NCBI GenBank assembly: GCA_963815775.1
Contig: CAWFIB010000010.1
Coordinates: 434,001 to 498,000, forward strand
Source of the DNA: CAVVDY01 sp963815775
GTDB lineage: Bacteria > Acidobacteriota > Terriglobia > Terriglobales > Acidobacteriaceae
Reading direction: 5' to 3'
Length of the DNA: 64,000 nucleotides
The position numbers and the translations under genes were made by a program. The notes under the pieces were generated by a model. It worked only from the letters and a program-made list of their open reading frames with translations. It was not told where the DNA came from and did no database searches. Shown piece by piece: positions 35,668 through 45,277 of this stretch (position 1 is its first letter; each line of letters opens with the position of its first letter).

Positions 35668-36159
35668 ATGCTTCAACTTCCATCTATCCTGGGCTGGAAC
35701 AGTCTTCACTCGCTGGTTACTCACTTTCCCATTCTGCTGTTCCTGCTGGTGCCATTGCTTTTGGTTCTGGCTGGGCTGTGCCGGGGCGCCAGGAACCACT
35801 TGTTACTTGCGATTGCTCTCGTCACGATGCTGGCGGGCATGGCATTCCTGGGCGTGATGTACTTTAGCGGCGGAGCCTTTATCAGAGCGGCACGGCTTGA
35901 TGCGAGGCTTGACAGCACGCTCTCGCATCACTGCACCTTAGCCGAATACACCCTCGAGGCATTTGCCGTGGCAACAGCCCTTTTCATGATCGCGTTGTTC
36001 GTTCGAAGGTCGCTCCATCTGGAAGATATGCGGGACCTTGCACCTTGGATCCCTATCGGCTTCATCGTTTTCTATTGTTTTGGAGTATTTTGGCTGCTGC
36101 TCACTGCGCGCCACGGTGTGATGTTGGCCCGCGAATTGTTGCCCGCAGCAGCCCATTGA
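35668..36159 (+). CDS. DUF2231-like membrane protein
   Basis: This 163-residue protein has four helices. The first segment (SLHSLVTHFPILLFLLVPLL) matches the HFPI motif of DUF2231, and the C-terminal helix is followed by a short tail. AAAGGAG lies before the ATG. It is a distant paralogue of the protein at 29894. Its position 36 bases after the P-type ATPase suggests a common transcript. Its function is unknown. Confidence 0.72.
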   Translation: MLQLPSILGWNSLHSLVTHFPILLFLLVPLLLVLAGLCRGARNHLLLAIALVTMLAGMAFLGVMYFSGGAFIRAARLDARLDSTLSHHCTLAEYTLEAFAVATALFMIALFVRRSLHLEDMRDLAPWIPIGFIVFYCFGVFWLLLTARHGVMLARELLPAAAH

Positions 36160-36175
36160 AAGAGAGAATCTTCTA

Positions 36176-36463
36176 GTGTCCTTAGCCGTGTCTCAGAATG
36201 GAAGTTACCGAATGGTGCGTAAAAGATGGTTCGTTTTGAGTGTTGGTTGGGGCTTCATGGCATTGGGCTTTGCCGGGTTATTCCTCCCAGTGCTGCAGGG
36301 CTTACTGTTCTTGACGATCGGGTTAATAATACTCTCGGGCGAATACGCCTGGGCTCACAAGGTGCTTTCAAGACTGCAAGCCCGCTTTCCGCGCTTCGCG
36401 CGCACCTTCGACGAAGCAGCGCGGAGGGCCCGTAGCTGGTTGGCTCGGGCGCCGAGCCGATGA
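36176..36463 (+). CDS. Small PGPGW/DUF454-like membrane protein
   Basis: This 95-residue protein has two helices (LSVGWGFMALGFAGLFLPVL and GLLFLTIGLIILSGEYAWA) and a basic amphipathic tail. The GW...GL..P....L pattern resembles the PGPGW transmembrane family. A GTG start is used; an ATG 36 bases later is possible. It is 16 bases after the DUF2231-like gene and probably in the same operon as the P-type ATPase. Confidence 0.62.
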   Translation: MSLAVSQNGSYRMVRKRWFVLSVGWGFMALGFAGLFLPVLQGLLFLTIGLIILSGEYAWAHKVLSRLQARFPRFARTFDEAARRARSWLARAPSR

Positions 36464-36530
36464 ACGCCGCGCAGGCGTTCGCTAAGAGTTTTCGTGGAAT
36501 TCATAAATCTCATATGAAGGCAGAGTTCAA

Positions 36531-37877
36531 GTGATTCTCACGTGGTTCAAGCGCAGTTGGATGTGGGCGGTGGCAGTGGTGCTGGCCGTCAGCTTATTTG
36601 CTGCATTCAAGCTGACGCGCAAGACAGAGGCGGAATACTTCAGCGCCAGGGTTGAGCAGGGTGACATCCGGCAGGTGATCGAAGCGACCGGCACCATCAA
36701 CCCCGTGACCTCGGTGCAAGTCGGGTCTCAGGTCTCGGGCATGATTTCCAAGCTCTACGTCGATTTCAATTCAAAGGTTACCGAAGGCCAGGTGATCGCT
36801 GAGATCGATCCCAAGCTATTTGAGGGAGCGGTATTACAGGCGCGCGCCGATCTGCAAAATGCGCAGGCGCAACTAGCAGCCGCCACCGCCAATCTAGCTA
36901 AAGATGAAGCAACCCTCCAGCAGAACAAGCTGGACTACGACAGAATGCAGGGGTTGCGAAAGCCAGGGGTGGTCAGCCAGCAGCAGCTTGACCAGGCCAA
37001 GGCCACATACGACGCAACCACCGCGCAAGTCGGGTCTGATCGGGCGGCCATTCGGCAGTCCGAGGCGCAAGTTTCGCAGCGGACCGCCAGCCTCAAGGTG
37101 GCCCAGACCAACTTTGACTACACCGTCATTCGTGCGCCCATCAACGGAACGGTGGTCAACCGGAACATTGACATCGGCCAGACGGTCGCCGCGTCTCTGC
37201 AGGCGCCGACGCTGTTCACCATCGCGCAGGACCTGACCAAAATGCAGGTCTACGCGAAAACCGATGAAGGCGACGTAGGACAGATTCGGCGCGGCCAGCC
37301 CGCAGAGTTCCAGGTCGATGCTTTTCCCAAGGAGATTTTTCACGGCACCGTGCGGCAGGTTCGCATGAACGCCACCACGGTGCAGAACGTCGTCACCTAC
37401 GACACCATCATTGACTTCGACAATCCCGATCTCAAACTGTTTCCCGGCATGACGGCCTACGTTTCGATTCCGGTTGCGAGCGTCAGCAACGTCGTCAAAG
37501 TCCCCAACGCAGCATTGCGATTCCAACCCGATCTCCCTGCCGAGAAAGTGCAGGAACTCTATCGCAAGTATGGAATCGTCATCGCCCAGTCCATGAAGCC
37601 GTCGAGCAACCAGCCGGGACAGAGCGAGCAGTCGGGCGGAGCGACAAGGGATCGGAAATCCTCGGCTTCACCCACAAATGCATCGGACAGGGCAGTGGTA
37701 TGGACGCTTCTTCCTGACAAGTCACTGAAGCCGGTGCAAATTCAAATCGGCCTGACCGACCACACTTTCACCGCGCTGACAAAGGGCGACATCAAGGCGG
37801 GAGATGAGCTGGTGACCGGCGCCACCACGGTGAAGGCGATGAATGCGGGGCCGGGTATCGCCACTCCGCGCCGCTGA
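36531..37877 (+). CDS. macA: MacA/HlyD-type efflux periplasmic adaptor
   Basis: This 448-residue adaptor would link an inner-membrane ABC exporter to an outer-membrane channel. There is one N-terminal helix (AVAVVLAVSLFAAFKL). A lipoyl/barrel-sandwich domain (IEATGTINPVTSVQVGSQVS), a long coiled-coil hairpin (QARADLQNAQAQLAAATANL) and a beta-barrel domain follow. The C-terminal part has a Ser/Gln/Gly-rich insertion (about 355-390) not typical of E. coli MacA. A GTG start is used. The ABC genes follow by 9 bases. Confidence 0.88.
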   Translation: MILTWFKRSWMWAVAVVLAVSLFAAFKLTRKTEAEYFSARVEQGDIRQVIEATGTINPVTSVQVGSQVSGMISKLYVDFNSKVTEGQVIAEIDPKLFEGAVLQARADLQNAQAQLAAATANLAKDEATLQQNKLDYDRMQGLRKPGVVSQQQLDQAKATYDATTAQVGSDRAAIRQSEAQVSQRTASLKVAQTNFDYTVIRAPINGTVVNRNIDIGQTVAASLQAPTLFTIAQDLTKMQVYAKTDEGDVGQIRRGQPAEFQVDAFPKEIFHGTVRQVRMNATTVQNVVTYDTIIDFDNPDLKLFPGMTAYVSIPVASVSNVVKVPNAALRFQPDLPAEKVQELYRKYGIVIAQSMKPSSNQPGQSEQSGGATRDRKSSASPTNASDRAVVWTLLPDKSLKPVQIQIGLTDHTFTALTKGDIKAGDELVTGATTVKAMNAGPGIATPRR

Positions 37878-37886
37878 AAGGGAGAC

Positions 37887-38675
<789 letters not shown>

Positions 38676-38684
38676 CGTCAACCT

Positions 38685-39905
38685 ATGGAATTCTCCAGCG
38701 CATTCATGGCCGCCCTTCGCGCCCTCGGGCGCAATAAGATGCGCTCTGTCCTGACGCTTCTCGGAATGATCATCGGTGTTGGGGCGGTCATCGCGGTCAT
38801 TGGAATCGGCCACGGTGCCACGGTTAAAGCCCAGGAGCAATTAGCTGCACTCGGATCCAACATGCTGTTCGTCGGTTCCGGCTCGGTGAATCGGCTGGGA
38901 ATTCACGTCGGCCACGGCCAAACCAAAACCCTGCTTCTGTCGGACGCGCGCGCCATCGTTCGCGAGTGCCCGTCCGTCTCGGCGGCTGCGCCCGGTGTCG
39001 GCATGGGCCAGCAGGTCGTGTATGGAAATCAGAACTGGGCAACGCAGATCAATGGCACGGAGCCGCAGTATTTCGAAGTCCGGAATTGGCCCTTTGCCAG
39101 CGGAACCTCCTTCGGCGATGATGATGTAATCCAGGCCGCGAATGTTGCCGTGCTTGGCGATACCGTCCGCAAGTACCTCTTCGGCCCCAGCAACCCGATC
39201 GGCCAGACGATCCGAGTGGGGACGCTGCCCTTCAAGGTCGTCGGTGTGCTTCAACCGAAGGGAATCAGCCCGGGTAGCGGCCAGGACCAGGACGACGTCA
39301 TCTTTGCTCCGCTGACGACAGTGCAGAAAAAGGTGCTGGGGCAGGAATGGCTGCGTTGGATCATGGTATCGGCGGTCAACCGCCAAGCCAGCTACGTCGC
39401 GCAGGACCAGATCGAACGCCTGCTGCGTGATCGCCACAAGATCCGGCCGGGCGATTCCGATGACTTCGTTGTCCGCAACCTGGCTGATATCGCCGACGCG
39501 GCTGCCGAGCAAGGCATGGTGATGACGATTCTGCTGACTGTTGTTGCCGGCGTTGCCTTGCTGGTGGGCGGCATCGGAATCATGAACATCATGCTGGTTT
39601 CCGTCACTGAGCGCACCCGCGAGATTGGCCTGCGAATGGCCGTCGGAGCCACTGAAGAAGACGTCCGCATGCAATTCCTCATGGAAGCCGTCGTGCTCGG
39701 TCTGATCGGCGGGACCCTCGGCATTGTCTTCGGACTCGTCGGGTCGATCATTGTCGCCCAAATCCTGTCCTGGCCGGTGCTGGTCCCGTTCTATGCCGTC
39801 GCTGCGTCGAGCATATTCGCCATTTTTGTTGCCGTGTTTTTTGGCTTCTATCCGGCGAAACGGGCTGCCGGTCTGAATCCTATAGAAGCGTTGCGCTACG
39901 AATAG
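38685..39905 (+). CDS. MacB-type ABC transporter permease, first copy
   Basis: This 406-residue permease has one N-terminal helix, a large periplasmic MacB_PCD domain (about 45-275) and three C-terminal helices in the FtsX domain. GGIGIMNIMLVSVTERTRE is the family signature. It lacks a fused ATPase and depends on the separate ATPase 9 bases upstream. The end FYPAKRAAGLNPIEALRYE is typical. It probably forms a hetero- or homodimer with the second permease. Confidence 0.92.
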   Translation: MEFSSAFMAALRALGRNKMRSVLTLLGMIIGVGAVIAVIGIGHGATVKAQEQLAALGSNMLFVGSGSVNRLGIHVGHGQTKTLLLSDARAIVRECPSVSAAAPGVGMGQQVVYGNQNWATQINGTEPQYFEVRNWPFASGTSFGDDDVIQAANVAVLGDTVRKYLFGPSNPIGQTIRVGTLPFKVVGVLQPKGISPGSGQDQDDVIFAPLTTVQKKVLGQEWLRWIMVSAVNRQASYVAQDQIERLLRDRHKIRPGDSDDFVVRNLADIADAAAEQGMVMTILLTVVAGVALLVGGIGIMNIMLVSVTERTREIGLRMAVGATEEDVRMQFLMEAVVLGLIGGTLGIVFGLVGSIIVAQILSWPVLVPFYAVAASSIFAIFVAVFFGFYPAKRAAGLNPIEALRYE

Positions 39906-39914
39906 CCGGGTGGA

Positions 39915-41153
39915 GTGAGCAAACCTATCATGCTGGTCTACGCCAACTCGATCTGCAGCGAAGCTATGAAGTCGCTCCGTCGCAACCTGATACGAACCGT
40001 GCTGACCGTCCTCGGGTTGATTGTCGGCGTAGCCTCCTTCATTTGCGTCGTGGGTGTCGGCAAAGCGGGATCGGCCAAGGCGGAAGAACAACTGCAGAAG
40101 CTTGGCAACAACATGATTTGGATCGAGGCCGGAAGCCGCACTGTGGGCGGGGTACGCTTCGGCACTCGCGCCACCAGCAGTCTCACGCTGGAAGACGCCC
40201 GCGCGCTTGCGGCAGAAATTCCGGGCGTGAAACTCATGAGCCCCAACGTCGATGGCCACGTCCAAGTCGTTTACGGAACCCAGAACTGGTACACGATGTA
40301 TCGCGGTGTCGCCCCCGAGTATTTCGACATCCGTAAATTCGAAATCCAATCCGGCAGTACCTTCACCCGGGAAGATGTGGAACTGAATCTTCCCGTTTGC
40401 ATTCTCGGGCAGACGGTCGTCGAGAACCTGTTCCCCAGCGGAGATCCTGTGGGTAAAACCATTCGTGTCCAGGCAATGCCCTGTCGCGTGATTGGGACGT
40501 TTCAGCCAAAAGGAGCTTCCGCCAGTGGCTGGGACCAGGACGATTTCATCGCCATGCCCTACACCACAGCCATGAAGAGAATCGGGGGGACATCCTGGCT
40601 GGACGATATTTTCGTCTCTGCCACCTCACGGGCAGCTATCCCCATCGCAACCAACCGGGCGATTGCGCTTCTACGCGAGCGCCATCACCTGCACCCGGAA
40701 GAGCCCGATGACTTCAACGTTCGCAGCCCGGAGGACGTGATTCGCGCTCAGTTGAAAGCGAGTCAGGTCTTTACCTGGCTGTTGGGGACGACTGCGGCCT
40801 TAGCCCTGCTGGTCGGGGGTATCGGGATCATGAACATCATGCTGGTATCGGTCACCGAGCGTACACGCGAGATCGGCATTCGCCTGGCTATTGGCGCCAC
40901 CGATTCAGATATTCAGCTTCAATTCCTCAGCGAGGCGGTGGCCATTAGCATCGCCGGCGGGGCCTTGGGGGTGCTAGCCGGCGTCATCGCGTCGTCCGTA
41001 TTCGAGCGGACGTTGCAATGGCAGATCAAGCTGTCGCCCGAACTTCTTCTCTTCTCGGGTCTGTTTGCTGCCGGGATCGGAATCTTTTTCGGCTACTATC
41101 CTTCACGAAAGGCATCGCATCTGGATCCCATTGAGGCGATTCGGTACGAATAA
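39915..41153 (+). CDS. MacB-type ABC transporter permease, second copy
   Basis: This 412-residue paralogue of the preceding permease has the same layout and the same GGIGIMNIMLVSVTERTRE signature. The periplasmic domains differ considerably. A GTG start is assumed; an ATG 15 bases later is equally possible. The presence of two different permeases with one ATPase points to a heterodimeric exporter. The stop ends the transporter operon. Confidence 0.9.
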   Translation: MSKPIMLVYANSICSEAMKSLRRNLIRTVLTVLGLIVGVASFICVVGVGKAGSAKAEEQLQKLGNNMIWIEAGSRTVGGVRFGTRATSSLTLEDARALAAEIPGVKLMSPNVDGHVQVVYGTQNWYTMYRGVAPEYFDIRKFEIQSGSTFTREDVELNLPVCILGQTVVENLFPSGDPVGKTIRVQAMPCRVIGTFQPKGASASGWDQDDFIAMPYTTAMKRIGGTSWLDDIFVSATSRAAIPIATNRAIALLRERHHLHPEEPDDFNVRSPEDVIRAQLKASQVFTWLLGTTAALALLVGGIGIMNIMLVSVTERTREIGIRLAIGATDSDIQLQFLSEAVAISIAGGALGVLAGVIASSVFERTLQWQIKLSPELLLFSGLFAAGIGIFFGYYPSRKASHLDPIEAIRYE

Positions 41154-41225
41154 GCCGCGACTGGCGCTTGCGGCGAATTTGGTGTCTTTGCGTACGATCG
41201 AAGCTGTCATCCCAGATCGGAAGGG

Positions 41226-42095
41226 TTGAGATTGCCGCTCTGTTTCTTCGTCACGGATCTTCACGGCCACGCGGACCGGTATGGAAAGCTATTCACTTCC
41301 ATCCTCACCGAGCGCCCCGACGCGGTGTTCCTTGGTGGTGACTTACTGCCTAAGGCATCGTCCCTCTTGATGCGGGCTGACAAAAAGCACGCTGACTTCG
41401 TGATCGACTACTTAGTTCCGAGTTTCATGAAGCTCCGCGATGCCTTGCGCAGAGAATACCCTTCGCTCTTCGTGATCCTGGGAAATGATGATCCGCGGTA
41501 TGAGGAGCCTGAAATTCTCAACGCCGCCAAGAACGGCTTATGGAGCTACATTCACGGGCAGAGGGCCGCGTTTGCGGGCTTCAATGTCTATGGTTACGCT
41601 TGTGTCCCGCCAACTCCGTTCATGCTGAAGGATTGGGAGCGCTACGATGTGTCACGCTACGTCGATCCTGGATGCATATCTCCCGAGGAAGGGCGGCGGA
41701 GTGTGGCCACAGAAATGAGTGATGTGAAATGGGGAACGATCGTGAAGGATCTCGACTCGATGGTTAGCAATGATTCGATGGAGCACGCCATCTTCCTGTT
41801 TCATACTCCGCCGTACGATACCCCGCTGGATCGGGCAGCTCTTGACGGAAAGACGCATGAGCACGTTGCCTTAGATGTGCACGTCGGGAGTATCGCGGTG
41901 AGGCGATTTATCGAGCGGCGCCAGCCGCTGCTCACCTTGCATGGTCATGTACATGAAGCCGCCCGTCTGACCGGCCAGTGGAAAACCCGACTAGGCCGTA
42001 CGGTATGCATTAATGGAGCTCACGACGGGCCAGAGTTAGCCCTCGTGCGGTTCGATCCGGAATCGCCTGACGATGCCTCGCGACAATTGCTTTAG
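41226..42095 (+). CDS. Metallophosphoesterase
   Basis: This 289-residue calcineurin-like phosphoesterase carries the metal motifs in order: TDLHGHADR, FLGGDLLP, ILGNDDPR, LFHTPPYDT and LHGHVHEA. A TTG start with AAGGG upstream is used. The substrate is unknown. Its last four bases overlap the end of the convergent PEP/nucleotidyltransferase gene. Confidence 0.87.
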   Translation: MRLPLCFFVTDLHGHADRYGKLFTSILTERPDAVFLGGDLLPKASSLLMRADKKHADFVIDYLVPSFMKLRDALRREYPSLFVILGNDDPRYEEPEILNAAKNGLWSYIHGQRAAFAGFNVYGYACVPPTPFMLKDWERYDVSRYVDPGCISPEEGRRSVATEMSDVKWGTIVKDLDSMVSNDSMEHAIFLFHTPPYDTPLDRAALDGKTHEHVALDVHVGSIAVRRFIERRQPLLTLHGHVHEAARLTGQWKTRLGRTVCINGAHDGPELALVRFDPESPDDASRQLL

Positions 42096-45000
42096 TGCGT
42101 ACTGGCTTCCTTCGTTGGCAGCTTGCGTGCAGGATCAGTGATGGCGTCAATCTTAACGGCATAGCTCGAGCGCTCTGCGATGTCAACATCGGTAATAAGG
42201 TGAACATCGAGCAGTCCTTCCGTCCGATAGCCGGTTCGCAGGAAGTTGATTTCACTGAGACAACAACTCCAGCCTTCCAGCCAGAGCATCAATTCCTTCC
42301 TCTGCTCCTCGCTACCCTGAAAATGCAGCAACAGGTCGATATCGCTCGCCGGACCCGCGGTTGCATTCTTGGTGCTGCCGATCAGGTAAAACGCCTTGAC
42401 TCCGAACATCTGGGGATCGAGCTGTGCCGCGATCCTCTGCGCCATCCGGAAGCGCCAGCGCCAGTGTTCTTCGCCTGCGCGATCGATGACCTCAACCTCC
42501 GATTCAGGCTGTCCGTCTCGTTGCCGTGGAGGTGACAAATACGCCACGGCTTGGTCAAGTTCCGCGTTCATCAGCACTCGCAAGATCAGGCCGCTGGTTT
42601 CTTTCGGCAAATCGATAACCCGGAGAGTATCCGAAAGATGCGCGAATTCGGGAAGAAGTTCCTCAAGCACGCTGTGCGTGCGTTGCAGAAACTCTTCCTT
42701 GAATGCGGTCTGAGGATCGTCCGGATAGAGAGGTAGGTAGCGAATCGAAGCTTCCACCAAATCCTGAAAAAAATGGGTGCCGAAGGATAGCTCCGGCAGA
42801 TAATTTCCTCGTTGCCGGGCGACTTCGATTAGCATCGCGGTGTTGTTGACGTCGGAGTACGTGACCGGAACGCCGAGTTTGATGTCCCCGCGGCTCCCCC
42901 AGCGTCCGGGACCGATCAAGATAAACTGCCGCTTGGGCAGCAACTTGTTCAATCGCCCTACCGCGCGTCCTATATCGCGCATGGTCGCCTGGTCGGAAAG
43001 CTGACTGTAGCCCTCCAGGTCCACATAAACAATGTGCGTGATCTCCGGTACCTTGCCATTCGAGACGAAGCGGTTAGCAGAGAAGATGATCTTGTCCGTC
43101 GGCAGATTCTGCGGTATCGCAACCGGGACCGCGTCGCCACTGTAGCTTTGTGGCCGGCACTGCAGGAGATAAAAGGCCTCACCGTCGTAAGCAAACTCGA
43201 TGTCCACCGGCGTTTCCAGTTTGGCTTGCAGAAGAGTCAGCAGCTCCCGGATACGCGCCACAAATGGCGTCTTCCGGATCAGACCTTCGAAGCTGAAAAC
43301 CACGTCGCGGGTGCCAAAGTCAGGCACTGGCCCGACCAACTGCTCAATGCGATCGTGCTCGATGACCGACACAAAATGGCGGATCTGCGGGTAGCTGGCG
43401 CCGCAGTAACGAAGCAGTTCCACCGAATCCACCGTCTCAAACACATTGGTCTCCAGATTGATCACGTCGACGCGCTTAGGCGAGTACTTGAGCACCTCTT
43501 CCACAGTAACGTTGACTCGCAGGTTGGGTTGTCCCGGCGCAATCAGCACCGGATAGTCGTCGGCTACGCGGTCAACGGCGCGGGTTCCCAATCCCGGCAC
43601 CAGGCGCACTAACCCGTCTCCGCGACTAATTCGGGCAGACCAACGGAACTCGTTGTTACTAAATGCGACGCCGGAGCAAGCCGGAAGGAAGTACTTGCCG
43701 ACCTTCCGACCCACGACTTCCTGGATCATGAGGCCCATCTCTTCGTGAACATCTAGAAGACCTCGCTCCGCTCGGTACTCGGTTGGGTCGGGTCCAAAGA
43801 TCGACGCGTACACTTCGGCGACCGCGTCCATCAGCGCCGCCAGGCGCTCCTCTTTCGTGCCCTGGTTGCCCAGAAAGAGGCTCTTGTACTTGCCCGAGAA
43901 CGCCGATCCAGCGCGGTCTTCGAGTAGGCTCGAACTGCGAACGATCAGAGGACGCTCGCCCAACTCATCCAGAGCCAGCGAAAGTCCCTTGGCCAGTTCC
44001 GAGGGAAATGACGAACTCTTGAACAGCGAGACGAGGTGCGGATATTCCTGCCGCACCTGGTCAATCTCCATGTACTTCCAATTCAGCACATCCTCCAACT
44101 CATTGTGGTGGACGAAGTTGAGTATCCAGTCCGAGGTGATGTACCAGGTGCGGGGCACCTTCACCTGACGCAGCTCCTCGCTGGCCTCTGGAGCTTTCTC
44201 GATGATCTTCTTGGCCAGGAACAGCCCGGCGCTTTTGCCTCCAAGCTTTCCGTGACAGCCAGGTGGGAAGATGATCCTACCCAGCAGATCGTAAAAATCT
44301 TTGACCTCGATGAAGTTCTTGGCGATGTTGATGAACTCCAGGTTCTCGGAGAAAAACCGGCGGATGAGCGATACGCGCAGGCCTTTTTGGGTTGAAAGCG
44401 AAAGCTCCTTCTCTTCGATCACGGCGTGCTGGTAGCGTTCGATCGCTTCTATGACTTCTCCCAGCGACGTGGCCAGGTTCTCCAAGGTCCGCACCAGGAA
44501 GCTGGACTTCTCCTCCTTGATCCACGTCGTCACGCAGCCCAGGACCTCGGCTTCACTCAGGTGCTGACTGGCGATGCGAAACGCTTCCGTAGTTAGGTCA
44601 ACAAACTGGGCAGGCACATCCCGGCGCAGAGGCCGATTTTCGTCGCTGGGATTGGCAGCATCGTCCAGGGTCGAAGCGCCGCCACGCTGCAATAGTTCCT
44701 TGGCTTCCTGCACTCCGCACCAGCTCAAGTGATTGATCAGCTTCCGCGAAATTCGCCGCAGCAGAACCGGGTCGGTGTCCCGTAAAAACTCAAGAACAAC
44801 CCGCCACCCACCTTTATCGCTAGCCAGACCGCCGGCTGCCGCAGACAGCCCCTCAAAGGCTGTCTTCAATCGCCGTTGCATGATGTGGTTGGCAGTGCGT
44901 TCGGCGATGGTTTCGATCAGCTTCCGCTCCTCCTTGAGGAAGGGACCCTCGTCCGACTTGGGCATCTGCGCCCGGTACGACACTTCCACGCTGCCGACGG

Positions 45001-45277
45001 TCTCGCCTTGGACGACGATGTTCGCACTCTGCACCCAGGGGGTGGGTGCAAAATCTGGCGGCTGGATTACCTGATTTTCGAAGATGATTCGCGCCTGGCA
45101 GTCGTGCGGGTACTGCCAACCTGGCGGTAGAACATCGATCATCCCGCGGAAGATCCCCTCCAGAGAAAGCTCCGGCCGATTGAGGAGCTCATCCACTTTG
45201 TAGAGACAGTTCAATTCCTTGGCGCGCTCCTGCAACTCGCGAAGGATTACCCCAACTTGGGATTCGTCTCGGATCAT
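42092..45277 (-). CDS. PEP/pyruvate-binding protein with C-terminal nucleotidyltransferase domain
   Basis: This 1061-residue multidomain protein has a GAF-like N-terminus (about 1-150) and a helical middle. A PPDK/PEP-synthase ATP-grasp-type domain follows, with GGKSAGLFLAKKI near 349 and IVRSSSLLEDRAGSAFSG near 449. Where PEP synthase would have its phosphohistidine domain, it instead has a block near 785-840 with GPGRWGS and GTHFFQDLVE. From about 930 it has a polymerase-beta-type nucleotidyltransferase motif (LIGSTKN, then SDIDLLLHF). I could not find a PEP-synthase swivelling His motif. It overlaps the next gene upstream by four bases. Its true reaction is unknown. Confidence 0.78.
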   Translation of the reverse strand: MIRDESQVGVILRELQERAKELNCLYKVDELLNRPELSLEGIFRGMIDVLPPGWQYPHDCQARIIFENQVIQPPDFAPTPWVQSANIVVQGETVGSVEVSYRAQMPKSDEGPFLKEERKLIETIAERTANHIMQRRLKTAFEGLSAAAGGLASDKGGWRVVLEFLRDTDPVLLRRISRKLINHLSWCGVQEAKELLQRGGASTLDDAANPSDENRPLRRDVPAQFVDLTTEAFRIASQHLSEAEVLGCVTTWIKEEKSSFLVRTLENLATSLGEVIEAIERYQHAVIEEKELSLSTQKGLRVSLIRRFFSENLEFINIAKNFIEVKDFYDLLGRIIFPPGCHGKLGGKSAGLFLAKKIIEKAPEASEELRQVKVPRTWYITSDWILNFVHHNELEDVLNWKYMEIDQVRQEYPHLVSLFKSSSFPSELAKGLSLALDELGERPLIVRSSSLLEDRAGSAFSGKYKSLFLGNQGTKEERLAALMDAVAEVYASIFGPDPTEYRAERGLLDVHEEMGLMIQEVVGRKVGKYFLPACSGVAFSNNEFRWSARISRGDGLVRLVPGLGTRAVDRVADDYPVLIAPGQPNLRVNVTVEEVLKYSPKRVDVINLETNVFETVDSVELLRYCGASYPQIRHFVSVIEHDRIEQLVGPVPDFGTRDVVFSFEGLIRKTPFVARIRELLTLLQAKLETPVDIEFAYDGEAFYLLQCRPQSYSGDAVPVAIPQNLPTDKIIFSANRFVSNGKVPEITHIVYVDLEGYSQLSDQATMRDIGRAVGRLNKLLPKRQFILIGPGRWGSRGDIKLGVPVTYSDVNNTAMLIEVARQRGNYLPELSFGTHFFQDLVEASIRYLPLYPDDPQTAFKEEFLQRTHSVLEELLPEFAHLSDTLRVIDLPKETSGLILRVLMNAELDQAVAYLSPPRQRDGQPESEVEVIDRAGEEHWRWRFRMAQRIAAQLDPQMFGVKAFYLIGSTKNATAGPASDIDLLLHFQGSEEQRKELMLWLEGWSCCLSEINFLRTGYRTEGLLDVHLITDVDIAERSSYAVKIDAITDPARKLPTKEASTH

